From Aureimonas sp. SA4125 (GTDB lineage Bacteria; Pseudomonadota; Alphaproteobacteria; Rhizobiales; Rhizobiaceae): a stretch of DNA of 64,000 nucleotides. The stretch lies in NCBI RefSeq assembly GCF_019973775.1, contig NZ_AP025032.1, forward strand, positions 3,224,001 through 3,288,000, given 5' to 3'. The notes below the pieces were generated by a model. The model ran no database searches. It was not told where the DNA came from and was given only the letters and a program-made list of their open reading frames with translations. Of the stretch, positions 16,461 through 24,598 are shown piece after piece. Position numbers and translations under genes: made by a program. Every line of letters starts with the position of its first letter. Position 1 is the first letter of the stretch.

Positions 16461-16886
16461 ATGCGTTGCCGTCACATGAACAACCTCCCCTCCCCGTCGA
16501 CCGTCCCGCTGCGCATCCTTTACGTGGAGGACAACCCGCTGATTGTGTTTCACGTCGAACAGATGGTCGAGGACCTTGGCCATGTGTTCGTCGGCTCGTT
16601 CGACAGCTTCCAAGCTCTCAGGGCCGACAGCGAAGACCTGGCATTCGATGGCGCGTTGGTGGACATCGATCTGACGGACGGGCGAACCGGTCCCCTCGCG
16701 GCCGAGTGGCTGCAGGAACGCGGCATACCGTCCATCTTTCTGACAGGTCAGGCGGAGGTTGCAGCCAACTACAAGCACGTCGTTGTCGCCACCCTGGCGA
16801 AGCCGATCGAGATGCAGAGACTGCGAGAGGCTTTGGAACTGTTCCGCCTCAAGACGGAGGCTCCCCTCCACGATCCAGTCAATTGA
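16461..16886 (+). CDS. Single-domain response regulator (receiver)
   Basis: 141 residues containing only a CheY-like receiver: acidic pocket in ILYVEDNPLIVFHVEQM, phosphoacceptor aspartate in GALVDIDLTDGRTG, conserved Thr in IFLTGQ and Lys in LAKPIEM. No output domain is fused. It begins seven bases after the HWE kinase stop and is its likely target. Either ATG 16461 or ATG 16476 could start translation. Confidence 0.9.
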   Translation: MRCRHMNNLPSPSTVPLRILYVEDNPLIVFHVEQMVEDLGHVFVGSFDSFQALRADSEDLAFDGALVDIDLTDGRTGPLAAEWLQERGIPSIFLTGQAEVAANYKHVVVATLAKPIEMQRLREALELFRLKTEAPLHDPVN

Positions 16887-17012
16887 CGCCGGCCCGGCCT
16901 CTCCGTCCGTCACCCGCGGACATTGGGATGGCTGGCACAGCCACCCGCCCGATTTCAGGCGCGGACATCGCGCCGTCCCAGCGAAGCTCCCGCGACCTGC
17001 CCGGATGATCCC

Positions 17013-18023
17013 GTGACACGCAGAACAGTCTCTCTGTCCGTTCTGTGCGCGACATTTGCCCTGCTGCTTTGGCTCGCACCGACCGTGCTGCTGGTGGTGT
17101 TTGCGGGCATTCTCATGGCCGTGTTCCTGCGTGGCGGAGGAGAGTGGATCGCGGGGAAGCTCGGGCTGAAGGCAGGCTATGGCGTCGCCATCTTCTGCGT
17201 CGGCCTGACGGTCTGCGCTGTCGTGTTCCTGGGGCTGGCAGGGGCGGCTCTCGCAGACCAGGTGCAACAGCTCTGGGACAGGCTTCCCGAAGCCGTCAGG
17301 ACCCTGCGCGGATACGTCGAAGACCACGCCTGGATCAATCAGGCGCTCGACAAGGTCGATCCCGGCGCCGTTGCCCCCTCTGGATCCGGCGCAGCATCTG
17401 CCTTGTCCTCAACGTTTGGCGCGTTCGGCAATCTGGTGATCATCGCGTTTGTCGGTATCTACGGCGCCGCCGCCCCATCGACCTACACCCGCGGCCTTGC
17501 GCTGCTCGTCGCGCCTTCGGCCCGGCCGAAAGCGCAGTCGATGCTGCGCGAGTCAGGCATCGCGCTTCGCGGCTGGTTGAAGGCGCAGTTCGTGTCGATG
17601 GCGGTGGTCGGCATCCTGACGGGGCTCGGCCTCTGGTTTCTCGGGGTGTCTCTGGCGCCGATCCTGGCAATCCTCGCCGCACTCCTCACTTTCATTCCCA
17701 ATATCGGACCGGTGCTGGCGCTCGTCCCGGCCGTCCTGCTCGGGCTTGCAGACGGTGTTTCGACGGCGCTCTGGATTGTCGGTCTCTACGTGACGGTACA
17801 GGCCATCGAGAGCTACCTCGTCACCCCCCGGGTCCAGGAAAGCGCCGTTTCGCTCCCTCCCGCGCTGACCATCGCCGTTCAGCTTCTTTTCGGCGTTCTC
17901 TTCGGAATCCTCGGTCTGGCGCTGGCCACGCCCCTTGCGGCCGTCCTCCTGCGTGTCGGGCGCAGGTTCTACGTCGAGGACTATCTCGACAAGGAGGCAC
18001 CGATTTTGGCAACCCTTCGATGA
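17013..18023 (+). CDS. AI-2E family (PerM/YdiK-like) transporter
   Basis: 336-residue polytopic membrane protein with about eight helices. The family hallmarks are the paired N-terminal helices (LSVLCATFALLLWLAPTV, VLLVVFAGILMAVFLRGG), the central LGLWFLGVSLAPILAIL...LTFIPNIGPVLALVPA segment and the C-terminal LATPLAAVLLRVGRRFYVEDYL. Members are proposed exporters; the substrate here is unknown. The GTG at 17013 fits the family N-terminus; an ATG at 16923 would add 30 atypical, Pro-rich residues. Confidence 0.88.
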   Translation: MTRRTVSLSVLCATFALLLWLAPTVLLVVFAGILMAVFLRGGGEWIAGKLGLKAGYGVAIFCVGLTVCAVVFLGLAGAALADQVQQLWDRLPEAVRTLRGYVEDHAWINQALDKVDPGAVAPSGSGAASALSSTFGAFGNLVIIAFVGIYGAAAPSTYTRGLALLVAPSARPKAQSMLRESGIALRGWLKAQFVSMAVVGILTGLGLWFLGVSLAPILAILAALLTFIPNIGPVLALVPAVLLGLADGVSTALWIVGLYVTVQAIESYLVTPRVQESAVSLPPALTIAVQLLFGVLFGILGLALATPLAAVLLRVGRRFYVEDYLDKEAPILATLR

Positions 18024-18420
18024 GCCTTGCGCATCGTTGAAGTGCGCTGGAGCGGCAGGAACGCCGAACTCCGCATCAGCGCCGCGAGCGGCGTCATCGC
18101 CAGCATCACCGCAGGGCGCCAGCGCTCTGGCGGCCGGCGACTGTCGCTGCGGCCGCTGTGACGGCGTTTGAGCGACGTCCGCGGCTGCCGCAAGCGAGCC
18201 GTCGCCTGCCCGAGCGTTCTGGCGCCGCAGGCCGCCGGGATGCCGGGGTCGACTGTCAGGGTCCCGGCGAAGGATGCACAGTTGCACAAGGGCGCCCCCC
18301 TGTCCGGGCCTTGGCAATAGACAGCCGCAGCCGCACGTCTCGACTGATGAACGGGACCGATGGATTGCCCTGGGCAAGTACCTACCAGAACAGACTGACA
18401 ACTGCGTCGGCGGACGAAGT
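18024..18420. other. 397-bp non-coding gap
   Basis: Between the convergent AI-2E transporter and the GGDEF/EAL gene I find no convincing coding frame, RNA or terminator with a U-tract. It may be the remains of a lost gene, but nothing recognisable survives. Confidence 0.4.
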
Positions 18421-20622
18421 CTATGCCACGTGCTGGTCGGCCGTGCTCATCGCCAGCCCGAACTTGGCCGCAAAGGCCGCGGCTGGCATCGGCTTCCCGA
18501 ACAGATAGCCCTGCCCCTCCTGGCAGTGAGACCGCATGAGGTCCGCCTGGCACGCGGTCTCGATGCCCTCCGCAATGACCTCCAGGCCGAAGCCTTGTGC
18601 AAGCCGTGCAATCGCCTCCACGATCAGCCGGTCGCCGTGGCCGCAGTCGGGCCCGCTGACGAAGGAGCGGTCGATTTTCAGACGCGTCACCGGAAAATCC
18701 TTCAGCATCGTCAGGGACGCGTATCCCGTGCCGAAATCGTCGAAGGCAATGCCCACGCCGATGTCACGCAAGTCCCGCAGTGCAGCGTCGATGCGCAGCT
18801 CATTGCGCAGGATCGTGTTCTCCGTGATCTCCAGCTCGAGCCCGTCGGGAGCGAGCCCCGTTTCGCGCAGGACGCTTTCGACCACGCTGGGCAGATCGCC
18901 GGACCTGAACTGCGCCGAGAAGAGGTTCACGCCGACCCGGAAGTCCGGCAGGCCGGCCGCGCGCCACTCGACCGCCTGGCGGCAGGCGGTGCGCAGAATC
19001 CATTCGGAGGCCGGAACGGCAAGAAGGCTCGTCTCGAGCGTCGACAGGAAGGCTGCCGGCGCCAGCACTCCCCGCTCCGGGTGGTTCCAGCGGATCAAGG
19101 CTTCCGCCCCGACCAGGGCGCCGTCGGCCAGACGGACCTGCGGTTGGTAGTAGAGCTCGAACTGTGTCCGCTCCCAGGCGCTTCGGATACCCGAGCTGAC
19201 GGAGATGCGGGTCTGTGCCATCGGCCAGAGGTCATGGGTGAAGAGGCGCACCCGGCCCTTTCCGTCTGCCTTGGCACGATAGAGGGCAAGGTCCGCCTGC
19301 TCGAGCGGCAGGTCCACGTTCCATCCCGTCCCGGCCACAGTCGAGATGCCCGCGCTGGCCCCGACGTAGACGGATTGTTCCTCCACCTCCATCGGTCGCT
19401 CGATCGTCGCCACGATGCGTCTTGCCAGATCGACGGATGAAAGCGGGTCCGCCTCGTCCTCCAGCAGGACCACGAACTCATCGCCGCCCAATCGACAGGC
19501 AAGGCCGCCGTCTTCGACGATATCGCGCAGGCGTCCGGCAACCACCTTCAGGACCTCGTCGCCGACCGCGTGCCCAAGGCTGTCGTTAACGTCCTTGAAG
19601 CCGTCAAGGTCGACGAGCAACAGGGAAACGCTTCGACCCTCGGCGCACGCCGCCGCCAGATGGCGGCTGAGAACGGTGCGGTTGGCAAGGTTGGTCAGCG
19701 AGTCGTATTCGGCTGCGTGTTTCAGCTTCGCTTCCGCGTCCAGCCGTTCGGTGATGTCGCGGGCGATGGCGCCGAAGCGGTGTTCCCCGCCCTCGGCCCA
19801 ATGGGAAAGCGAGAGTTCGATGGGGAATTCCGTCCCGTCACGCCGGAGAGCTGGAACGGTCACCAAGGAGCCGACGAGCTTGGTCTTCACTCCTGCCGCC
19901 GCTCGCTGCAAGCCCATCTGGTGGCTGTGCCGAAACCGCGGTGGCACGATGATGCTCAGGAGCTGGCCGATCGCCTCATCCGCGGTGTAGCCGAACATCC
20001 TCTCGGCGGCGCTGTTCCACGACAGGATCCGGTTATCTCCATTGGCGCAGACGATCGCGTCCACCGACGATCCCGCGACGGCTTCGAAGCGACGGCGACC
20101 GTCCTGTTCGACCTGAGACAGGCGTCTTGCGGTGAGCTTGTCCATAACCAGCTCGGCGAGGTCGGCAAGAGACTGCCGTTCGTCCGCAGACAATCCCTTC
20201 GGTCGCGGCACGACATCCTTGATGCAGAGGGCACCGATCACGAAACCGTCCGGCGTGATGAGCGGGGCGCCGGCGTAGAAGCGTACCCCCAGCTTGCCCG
20301 TTACGAGTTCGGAGTGCTTGAAACGCTCGTCGAGCGCCGCGTCCGGTACGACGATCACCTCCCGCCCCATGATGGCGTAAGTGCAAAATGAACCCTCACG
20401 CGCGAGTTCACAAAGGTCCAACCCGACATGCGCCTTGAAGAACTGCCGGTCTTCGGCGACGAAGGAGACAAGCGCGATCGGAACGTTGAAGATCCGGCGG
20501 GCATGACGGACTACTGTGTCGAACGCCTGCTCAGGGGCAGTGTCTAGGACCTCGTAGGAGACGAGCGAAACCAGTCGTTCGGACTCGTTTTCGCCGACGG
20601 GATAGGAAGAATGCTTCGCCAT
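18421..20622 (-). CDS. GAF-PAS-GGDEF-EAL cyclic di-GMP signalling protein
   Basis: 733 residues, cytoplasmic. Order: GAF domain (~25-165; SEREV-type start ERLVSLVSYEVLDTAPEQAF), PAS (~180-300), GGDEF (~310-465) and EAL (~475-725). GGDEF carries CRLGGDEFVVLLEDE; EAL carries GAEALIRWNHPERG, EITENTILR, AFDDFGTGYASL and LKIDRSFV. Both catalytic cores look intact, so it may both make and break cyclic di-GMP. ATG 20622 is chosen for its GGAAGGG ribosome-binding site; longer in-frame starts exist at 20643 and 20718. The truncated GAF gene just upstream (20907-21086) is a paralogue of its N-terminus. Confidence 0.92.
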   Translation of the reverse strand: MAKHSSYPVGENESERLVSLVSYEVLDTAPEQAFDTVVRHARRIFNVPIALVSFVAEDRQFFKAHVGLDLCELAREGSFCTYAIMGREVIVVPDAALDERFKHSELVTGKLGVRFYAGAPLITPDGFVIGALCIKDVVPRPKGLSADERQSLADLAELVMDKLTARRLSQVEQDGRRRFEAVAGSSVDAIVCANGDNRILSWNSAAERMFGYTADEAIGQLLSIIVPPRFRHSHQMGLQRAAAGVKTKLVGSLVTVPALRRDGTEFPIELSLSHWAEGGEHRFGAIARDITERLDAEAKLKHAAEYDSLTNLANRTVLSRHLAAACAEGRSVSLLLVDLDGFKDVNDSLGHAVGDEVLKVVAGRLRDIVEDGGLACRLGGDEFVVLLEDEADPLSSVDLARRIVATIERPMEVEEQSVYVGASAGISTVAGTGWNVDLPLEQADLALYRAKADGKGRVRLFTHDLWPMAQTRISVSSGIRSAWERTQFELYYQPQVRLADGALVGAEALIRWNHPERGVLAPAAFLSTLETSLLAVPASEWILRTACRQAVEWRAAGLPDFRVGVNLFSAQFRSGDLPSVVESVLRETGLAPDGLELEITENTILRNELRIDAALRDLRDIGVGIAFDDFGTGYASLTMLKDFPVTRLKIDRSFVSGPDCGHGDRLIVEAIARLAQGFGLEVIAEGIETACQADLMRSHCQEGQGYLFGKPMPAAAFAAKFGLAMSTADQHVA

Positions 20623-20906
20623 ATGCTGAACCCTTCCGAACATGGCGTCCCGTACGCCTCCTGTCCGTTCTTTCGTCGTCCTGCGTCTTGCTCGTCTTCG
20701 ATCGACGGACGATGACACTCAGACGTTACCGAGGTGTTCAAGGAAGAACTGGGATTTCTCTTCCCGGCGTCGGCCATGCCGCCGCGCTTCCAACAACGTC
20801 GACATCTGACGATGGGAGGCAAACCCTTGCCCCGTCACGTCTGACGCCATGTGCAGCAGCGCTGCCAGAGATATGGGATGCCCGCGGAACGATGGTGCGG
20901 ATATCC

Positions 20907-21086
20907 CTATCCCGCTGCACCAGCGCCGCGGACGAGAGCGATGGGCACATCGAAGAGATGGGCAGCGAAGTCGAAGATGACATCGAGCGTCTGCTCCGGC
21001 GATGTGTTGATGATCGCCATCGAGGCGAGGGCCTCGAGCCGCGCTTGCTCGTCATAGGGTATCGGATAGGAAGCACGTTGGGTCAT
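20907..21086 (-). pseudogene. Truncated GAF-domain sensor (N-terminal remnant)
   Basis: The frame from ATG 21086 gives about 59 residues matching the start of the neighbouring GAF-PAS-GGDEF-EAL protein: SYP, then E-x-x-RL-x-x-L, then TSPEQTLDVIFDFAAHLFDV and PIALV, against TAPEQAFDTVVRHARRIFNV and PIALV there. It stops a few residues after PIALV, and no other frame continues the GAF domain. I read it as the surviving 5' end of a duplicated sensor gene. A functional short protein cannot be excluded. Confidence 0.6.
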
Positions 21087-21423
21087 CGGATTGCTCGCAT
21101 TGGCGTCCACCCCAATACCACTTTGAAGAGTGCTCGTACGGTGATCCACGTCGTTTCGTCCGACTTCCGCGCGCCGTCGTCAGCGAACAATTAAACCCAT
21201 CGAGACAGTTTGCCGCGACGACCGCCTTCGGGCTGCCGATCGCACGACATCCGAACGGTTGGACGGCCCGTGTTCCCGATGCGTGTTCTTTGTTCATCGG
21301 AGTCCCGGCAGAGCTTCTGTTGAGTGGAGCGAAGCCGCCGCCTCGATTCCTGGCGGTTGACCAGGAGGGTTGGAAAAAGGACCCCCATCAGTCGTTGCGA
21401 GAACCCTTGGACAGGCGTTCTCC
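21087..21423. other. 337-bp gap without a supported gene
   Basis: Between the truncated GAF remnant and the MerR regulator gene no reading frame has recognisable features and no clear hairpin terminator is seen. Confidence 0.4.
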
Positions 21424-21876
21424 TCAACGTCGCGGGACTGCCGCCTGCTTCTCCGCTCGGGGCCTCGGCGTGCGCTTTTTGGCGCCTGGGCGTGACGCCG
21501 GATGGAGAAGCTTGCGGAAGTTCGGGCACTCGAGATGCGTCGGTGCCGGGCAGTCGGCAATATGCCGAAGCACATCCCGCAGCAGTCGCAGCTCGGCCAT
21601 CTGCCGCTGCAAGGCGTCGGCCCTGGCGTGCAGCTCGGCACGCGGGAGCGCGAGCTGACCATCCTGTCCGAACACTCCCGCCACCTCGCCGAGGGTGAAA
21701 CCCGCGGACTGACCGAGGCGGATCAGCGAGAGTTTCAGGAGAATGTCGGCGTCGAACTGTCGGCGCAGCCCATGCCGCCGCACCGAGCGGATCAACCCGA
21801 TCTCTTCGTAATAGCGCAGTGTCGACGGCGGAATGCCGGAACGTTCGGCAACTTCGCCGATATCGAGAACATTCAT
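21424..21876 (-). CDS. MerR-family transcriptional regulator
   Basis: 150 residues from ATG 21876. The winged-helix start NVLDIGEVAERSGIPPSTLR-YYEEIGLI is a textbook MerR DNA-binding domain, followed by the dimerisation helix (HARADALQRQMAELRLLRDV). The C-terminal effector region has two cysteines in ADCPAPTHLECPNFRKLL, then a basic tail. The cysteines could bind a metal or sense oxidation; the CxxCxC cluster of SoxR is absent. It is divergent from an MFS exporter, with a MerR-type operator/promoter between them, so the exporter is the likely target. Confidence 0.92.
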   Translation of the reverse strand: MNVLDIGEVAERSGIPPSTLRYYEEIGLIRSVRRHGLRRQFDADILLKLSLIRLGQSAGFTLGEVAGVFGQDGQLALPRAELHARADALQRQMAELRLLRDVLRHIADCPAPTHLECPNFRKLLHPASRPGAKKRTPRPRAEKQAAVPRR

Positions 21877-21878
21877 GC

Positions 21879-21909
21879 TTGACCTCAAGTTGGCTTGAAG
21901 TGGCACACT
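21879..21909 (+). promoter_or_regulatory. MerR-type promoter with overlong spacer and dyad operator
   Basis: On the plus strand a -35 TTGACC (21879-21884) and a -10 CACACT (21904-21909) are separated by 19 bp, the overlong spacing typical of promoters activated by MerR proteins. Within the spacer lies an 8-4-8 dyad, ACCTCAAG-TTGG-CTTGAAGT (21882-21901), with one mismatch. It drives the MFS gene and lies just upstream of the divergent regulator. Confidence 0.75.
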
Positions 21910-21944
21910 TCGCGACGTCACCATTTTCCGCAAGAGGAACGGCC

Positions 21945-23156
21945 ATGGAATTCTCAGAAAACACCGGAAGAAAATCCGTTTGGCGGGATCGACGTGCCAT
22001 CGCGCTTCTCATGGCCGCCATGCTGACGACCATGGCGAACGCAACGATCAGTCCAGCGCTGCCAGGACTCCAGCGACTGTTCTCGGAGGATCCGTGGGCA
22101 GCAACGCTGACGCCCCTGCTCGTGGTCGCGCCGTCGCTTAGCGTTGCGATTTTCGCTCCGTTTGCCGGCCTCTGGGCTGATCGGTTCGGACGACGCCGAT
22201 TGCTGCTCCTGGGGGTTGCCCTGTTCGCGATCGCCGGATCGGCTGGCCTCGTCCTGCCCTCCCTCTCGACGATTTTTGCCAGCCGTCTCGTTCTCGGCTT
22301 CGCCGTCGCTCTCGTCATGACGGCGCAAACCGCATTGATCGGAGACTACTTCTCCGGGAGTGACCGATCCGCGCTGACGGGTTTGCAGATCTCCGCGCGA
22401 AACTTCGGGGGCCTTCTGTTCATCTCGCTTGCCGGCTGGCTGGCAGCCGTCTCGCCGCGCTTCCCCTTCGCGATCTACGCCCTGGCTCTCGTGTTCCTGC
22501 CGCTGATGTACAAGGTCATCATCGACAGACCTCGTCCGATCCCGACACGGGAGCGAAGTGCTGTTGGTGCAGCAGCCGGACCCTCTGCATGGCGGTTGCC
22601 CTTCGCAGCGCTGGCGACTCTTCAGGCGCTGACGAACATGCTCTTCTTCGTCGTGCCGACGCAGTTGCCCTTCTTTCTCGACGCGCGGGGCTATGACAGC
22701 GCCGTCATGACCGGATCGGCGCTCGCTCTGCTGATGCTGACCGGAGGCTGTCTTGCACTCGTTTACGCAAGGATTCGCCCTGCGATCGGCTATGGCGGCA
22801 TCTTTACCCTCGGCTACGGAGCCATGGCGCTGGGCTTTGCGCTCCTGGTCGCGGCAACAGCGGCACCCATGTTCTTTGCCGCAGCCGCCTTGATCGGTGC
22901 AGGCTACGCACTGGTCTCGCCGGCCTTTGTCGCCTTGGTGCTCGATGGCGTACCGGTCAGCCGTCGGGGAACAGCCGGCGGGATCCTCACCGCTTCGGTG
23001 TTCATCGGACAGTTCGGCTCGCCGTTTCTCAGCACGCCGACCATCTCGGCGTTCGGCTACGAAGGCCTCTATGGCGGCGTGGCCCTGCTTCTGTCAGCCA
23101 TGGCCCTTGTTGCCGCCGGGATCGGCAGCGTCAACCGACTGCGCCTGGCGGCGTGA
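21945..23156 (+). CDS. MFS transporter, probable drug exporter
   Basis: 403 residues with 12 predicted membrane helices. The loop 2-3 motif is AGLWADRFGRRRLLLLGVAL, the MFS motif A; the second half has a comparable repeat. ATG 21945 has AAGAGGAA ahead of it. Control by the divergent MerR regulator suggests induction by a toxic compound and export of it, but the substrate is not indicated. Confidence 0.9.
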   Translation: MEFSENTGRKSVWRDRRAIALLMAAMLTTMANATISPALPGLQRLFSEDPWAATLTPLLVVAPSLSVAIFAPFAGLWADRFGRRRLLLLGVALFAIAGSAGLVLPSLSTIFASRLVLGFAVALVMTAQTALIGDYFSGSDRSALTGLQISARNFGGLLFISLAGWLAAVSPRFPFAIYALALVFLPLMYKVIIDRPRPIPTRERSAVGAAAGPSAWRLPFAALATLQALTNMLFFVVPTQLPFFLDARGYDSAVMTGSALALLMLTGGCLALVYARIRPAIGYGGIFTLGYGAMALGFALLVAATAAPMFFAAAALIGAGYALVSPAFVALVLDGVPVSRRGTAGGILTASVFIGQFGSPFLSTPTISAFGYEGLYGGVALLLSAMALVAAGIGSVNRLRLAA

Positions 23157-23478
23157 TCGTCACGGACGATGATTGCGTGCACCCCGGCTGTCACCGTCAT
23201 GCCGTTCGCAGATCCAGAGACATTCGTCAGGGGCGGTTGGCATCTCTGTGTCGGCATGGACGTCAAGTCTATGCGCGAGCCGCTGACATCGTGCCTTGCC
23301 GAGGTCTAGCCGCTCCCTGCGCCCAGACGCCATCATCGAAGAGGCGGCGCTCAGGGAAGATCCCGGGCTGCCCTTTCCGGCGCTTCTTGCCCAGACTGAC
23401 GATCACGAGTGCGTGTAGATCCTGTGACGGGGCCGATCTTGGGCGACCGAGGTGTTGTAGCCATGGCCATGGCGGTTA
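23157..23478. other. 322-bp gap downstream of the MFS gene
   Basis: I see no coding frame with recognisable features and no clear terminator. With the degraded stretch that follows it gives nearly 700 bp without an intact gene before the interrupted histidine kinase. Confidence 0.4.
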
Positions 23479-23660
23479 ATGAAAAGCGCAGAACCTAAGT
23501 CCTTGGCAGAGAATGATAGTGACCGTGTCGCAGGTCAGAGTATTCTGATCGCGGAGGGTGAACCGAGCATCGCGATGGCCGTGGGCGCGGCCGGAAGCAC
23601 GGTCCTGCGGCTCGTGCCAGGCATCCAGGCCGCCTTGGACTCGACCGGGGGAGACGGCCG
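23479..23660 (+). pseudogene. Possible degraded receiver-domain remnant
   Basis: The frame from 23479 includes GQSILIAEGEPSIAMAVGAA and then TVLRLVPGIQAALDST, which resembles the first two strands and helix of a CheY receiver of the ILIVEDEPLIAMDLE type with the acidic pair changed to EGE. After this the frame becomes Arg/Pro-rich without further similarity. It may be the remnant of a regulator that accompanied the histidine kinase just downstream. Weak evidence. Confidence 0.3.
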
Positions 23661-23849
23661 GTGCGGACCCTGGGCGGCGACCGGACACTGCGCCGCGCAT
23701 GCGCCGCGAAGCCCATCGACACCGCGGGGCAGGTCGATCGCGCCTGCGGCACGTCCCGCTGTCGCACGCACGGGACGAAACGGCGCTTCCCCTCACATTT
23801 TGAAGGCCGCGACCGTTGCCTTTCCCCGCCGCTGCTCGACTTCCGGCTT

Positions 23850-24484
23850 ATGACGAGGTTCGACGACATGAACGAGCTTGCACCCTTTCTGCGCGACGGC
23901 GGCGAGATGGGGGCGCGAATGCGGGACCACGACTGGTCGAATTCGCCTCTGGGTTTCCCCGGAGACTGGCCCCAGTGCCTGCGCTCGGTCGTCGGGGTGA
24001 TGCTCGGCTCCAAGTTCCCGATGTTCCTGGCTTGGGGACCGGATCTCGGCCTGCTCTACAACGACGCCTATGCCGAGATCCTCGGCACCAAGCATCCGGA
24101 GGCGCTGGGCCGTCTCTTTCAAGATGTTTGGGGTGAGATCTGGAGCGACATCCTGCCCTTCATCGAGACGGCGCTGAGCGGCCATGCGACATGGCTCGAA
24201 AACCTGCCGCTTCGAATGAACCGCCGCGGTTACGTGGAGGACACGTTCTTCACGTTCTCCTACTCGCCCGCTTCCGACGACGAGGGGCACATCGTTGGCA
24301 TGTTCTGTGTCTGCACCGAGACCACCGCGCAGGTTCTCGCCGAGCGGCGGCGCGAGGCGCTTCTCCAGCTTGACGCGCGCCTGCGCGCCTCATCCGGCAC
24401 GTCCGACCTTTCGTTTGCGGCCTCTGAACTGCTCGGGGAGACCCTCGGTGCCTCCCGTGTGGGCTACGGGGTCTTCGATTCCGA
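23850..24484 (+). pseudogene. Hybrid histidine kinase, N-terminal part (interrupted by IS256-family element)
   Basis: First ~211 residues of a multidomain kinase: a PAS-type domain of the kind starting DWSNSPLGFPGDWPQCL with MFLAWGPDLGLLYNDAY, and the beginning of a GAF domain (GASRVGYGVFDSE). The frame then runs into the insertion sequence and stops at 24551. ATG 23850 or ATG 23868 (GAGG upstream) could start it. Joining it to the segment after the element, minus one copy of the 8-bp target duplication, gives a continuous frame of 1151 codons, and the repaired GAF sequence reads FDSEAGTVTIERNW, parallel to the second GAF domain of the same protein. Confidence 0.85.
24477..24484. repeat. Target-site duplication, left copy (GATTCCGA)
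   Basis: The 8-bp sequence GATTCCGA directly precedes the left inverted repeat of the IS256-family element and recurs right after its right end at 25860-25867. Confidence 0.9.
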
Positions 24485-24512
24485 GGTAGTGTCCGCGCTC
24501 GTGGTGGAAATT
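24485..24512 (+). repeat. Left inverted repeat of the IS256-family element
   Basis: Begins GGTAGTGTCCG and ends GTGGTGGAAATT. It pairs with 25832-25859; the differences are at position 4 and in the central five bases. Confidence 0.9.
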
Positions 24513-24598
24513 CCGACATTGAAAGGTGTGGCTGAGGCGGTCACCGGATAGGGCGGCTAAGGTGGAGTTGCGAGACTTCAACCTGACCGGAGAACCCG

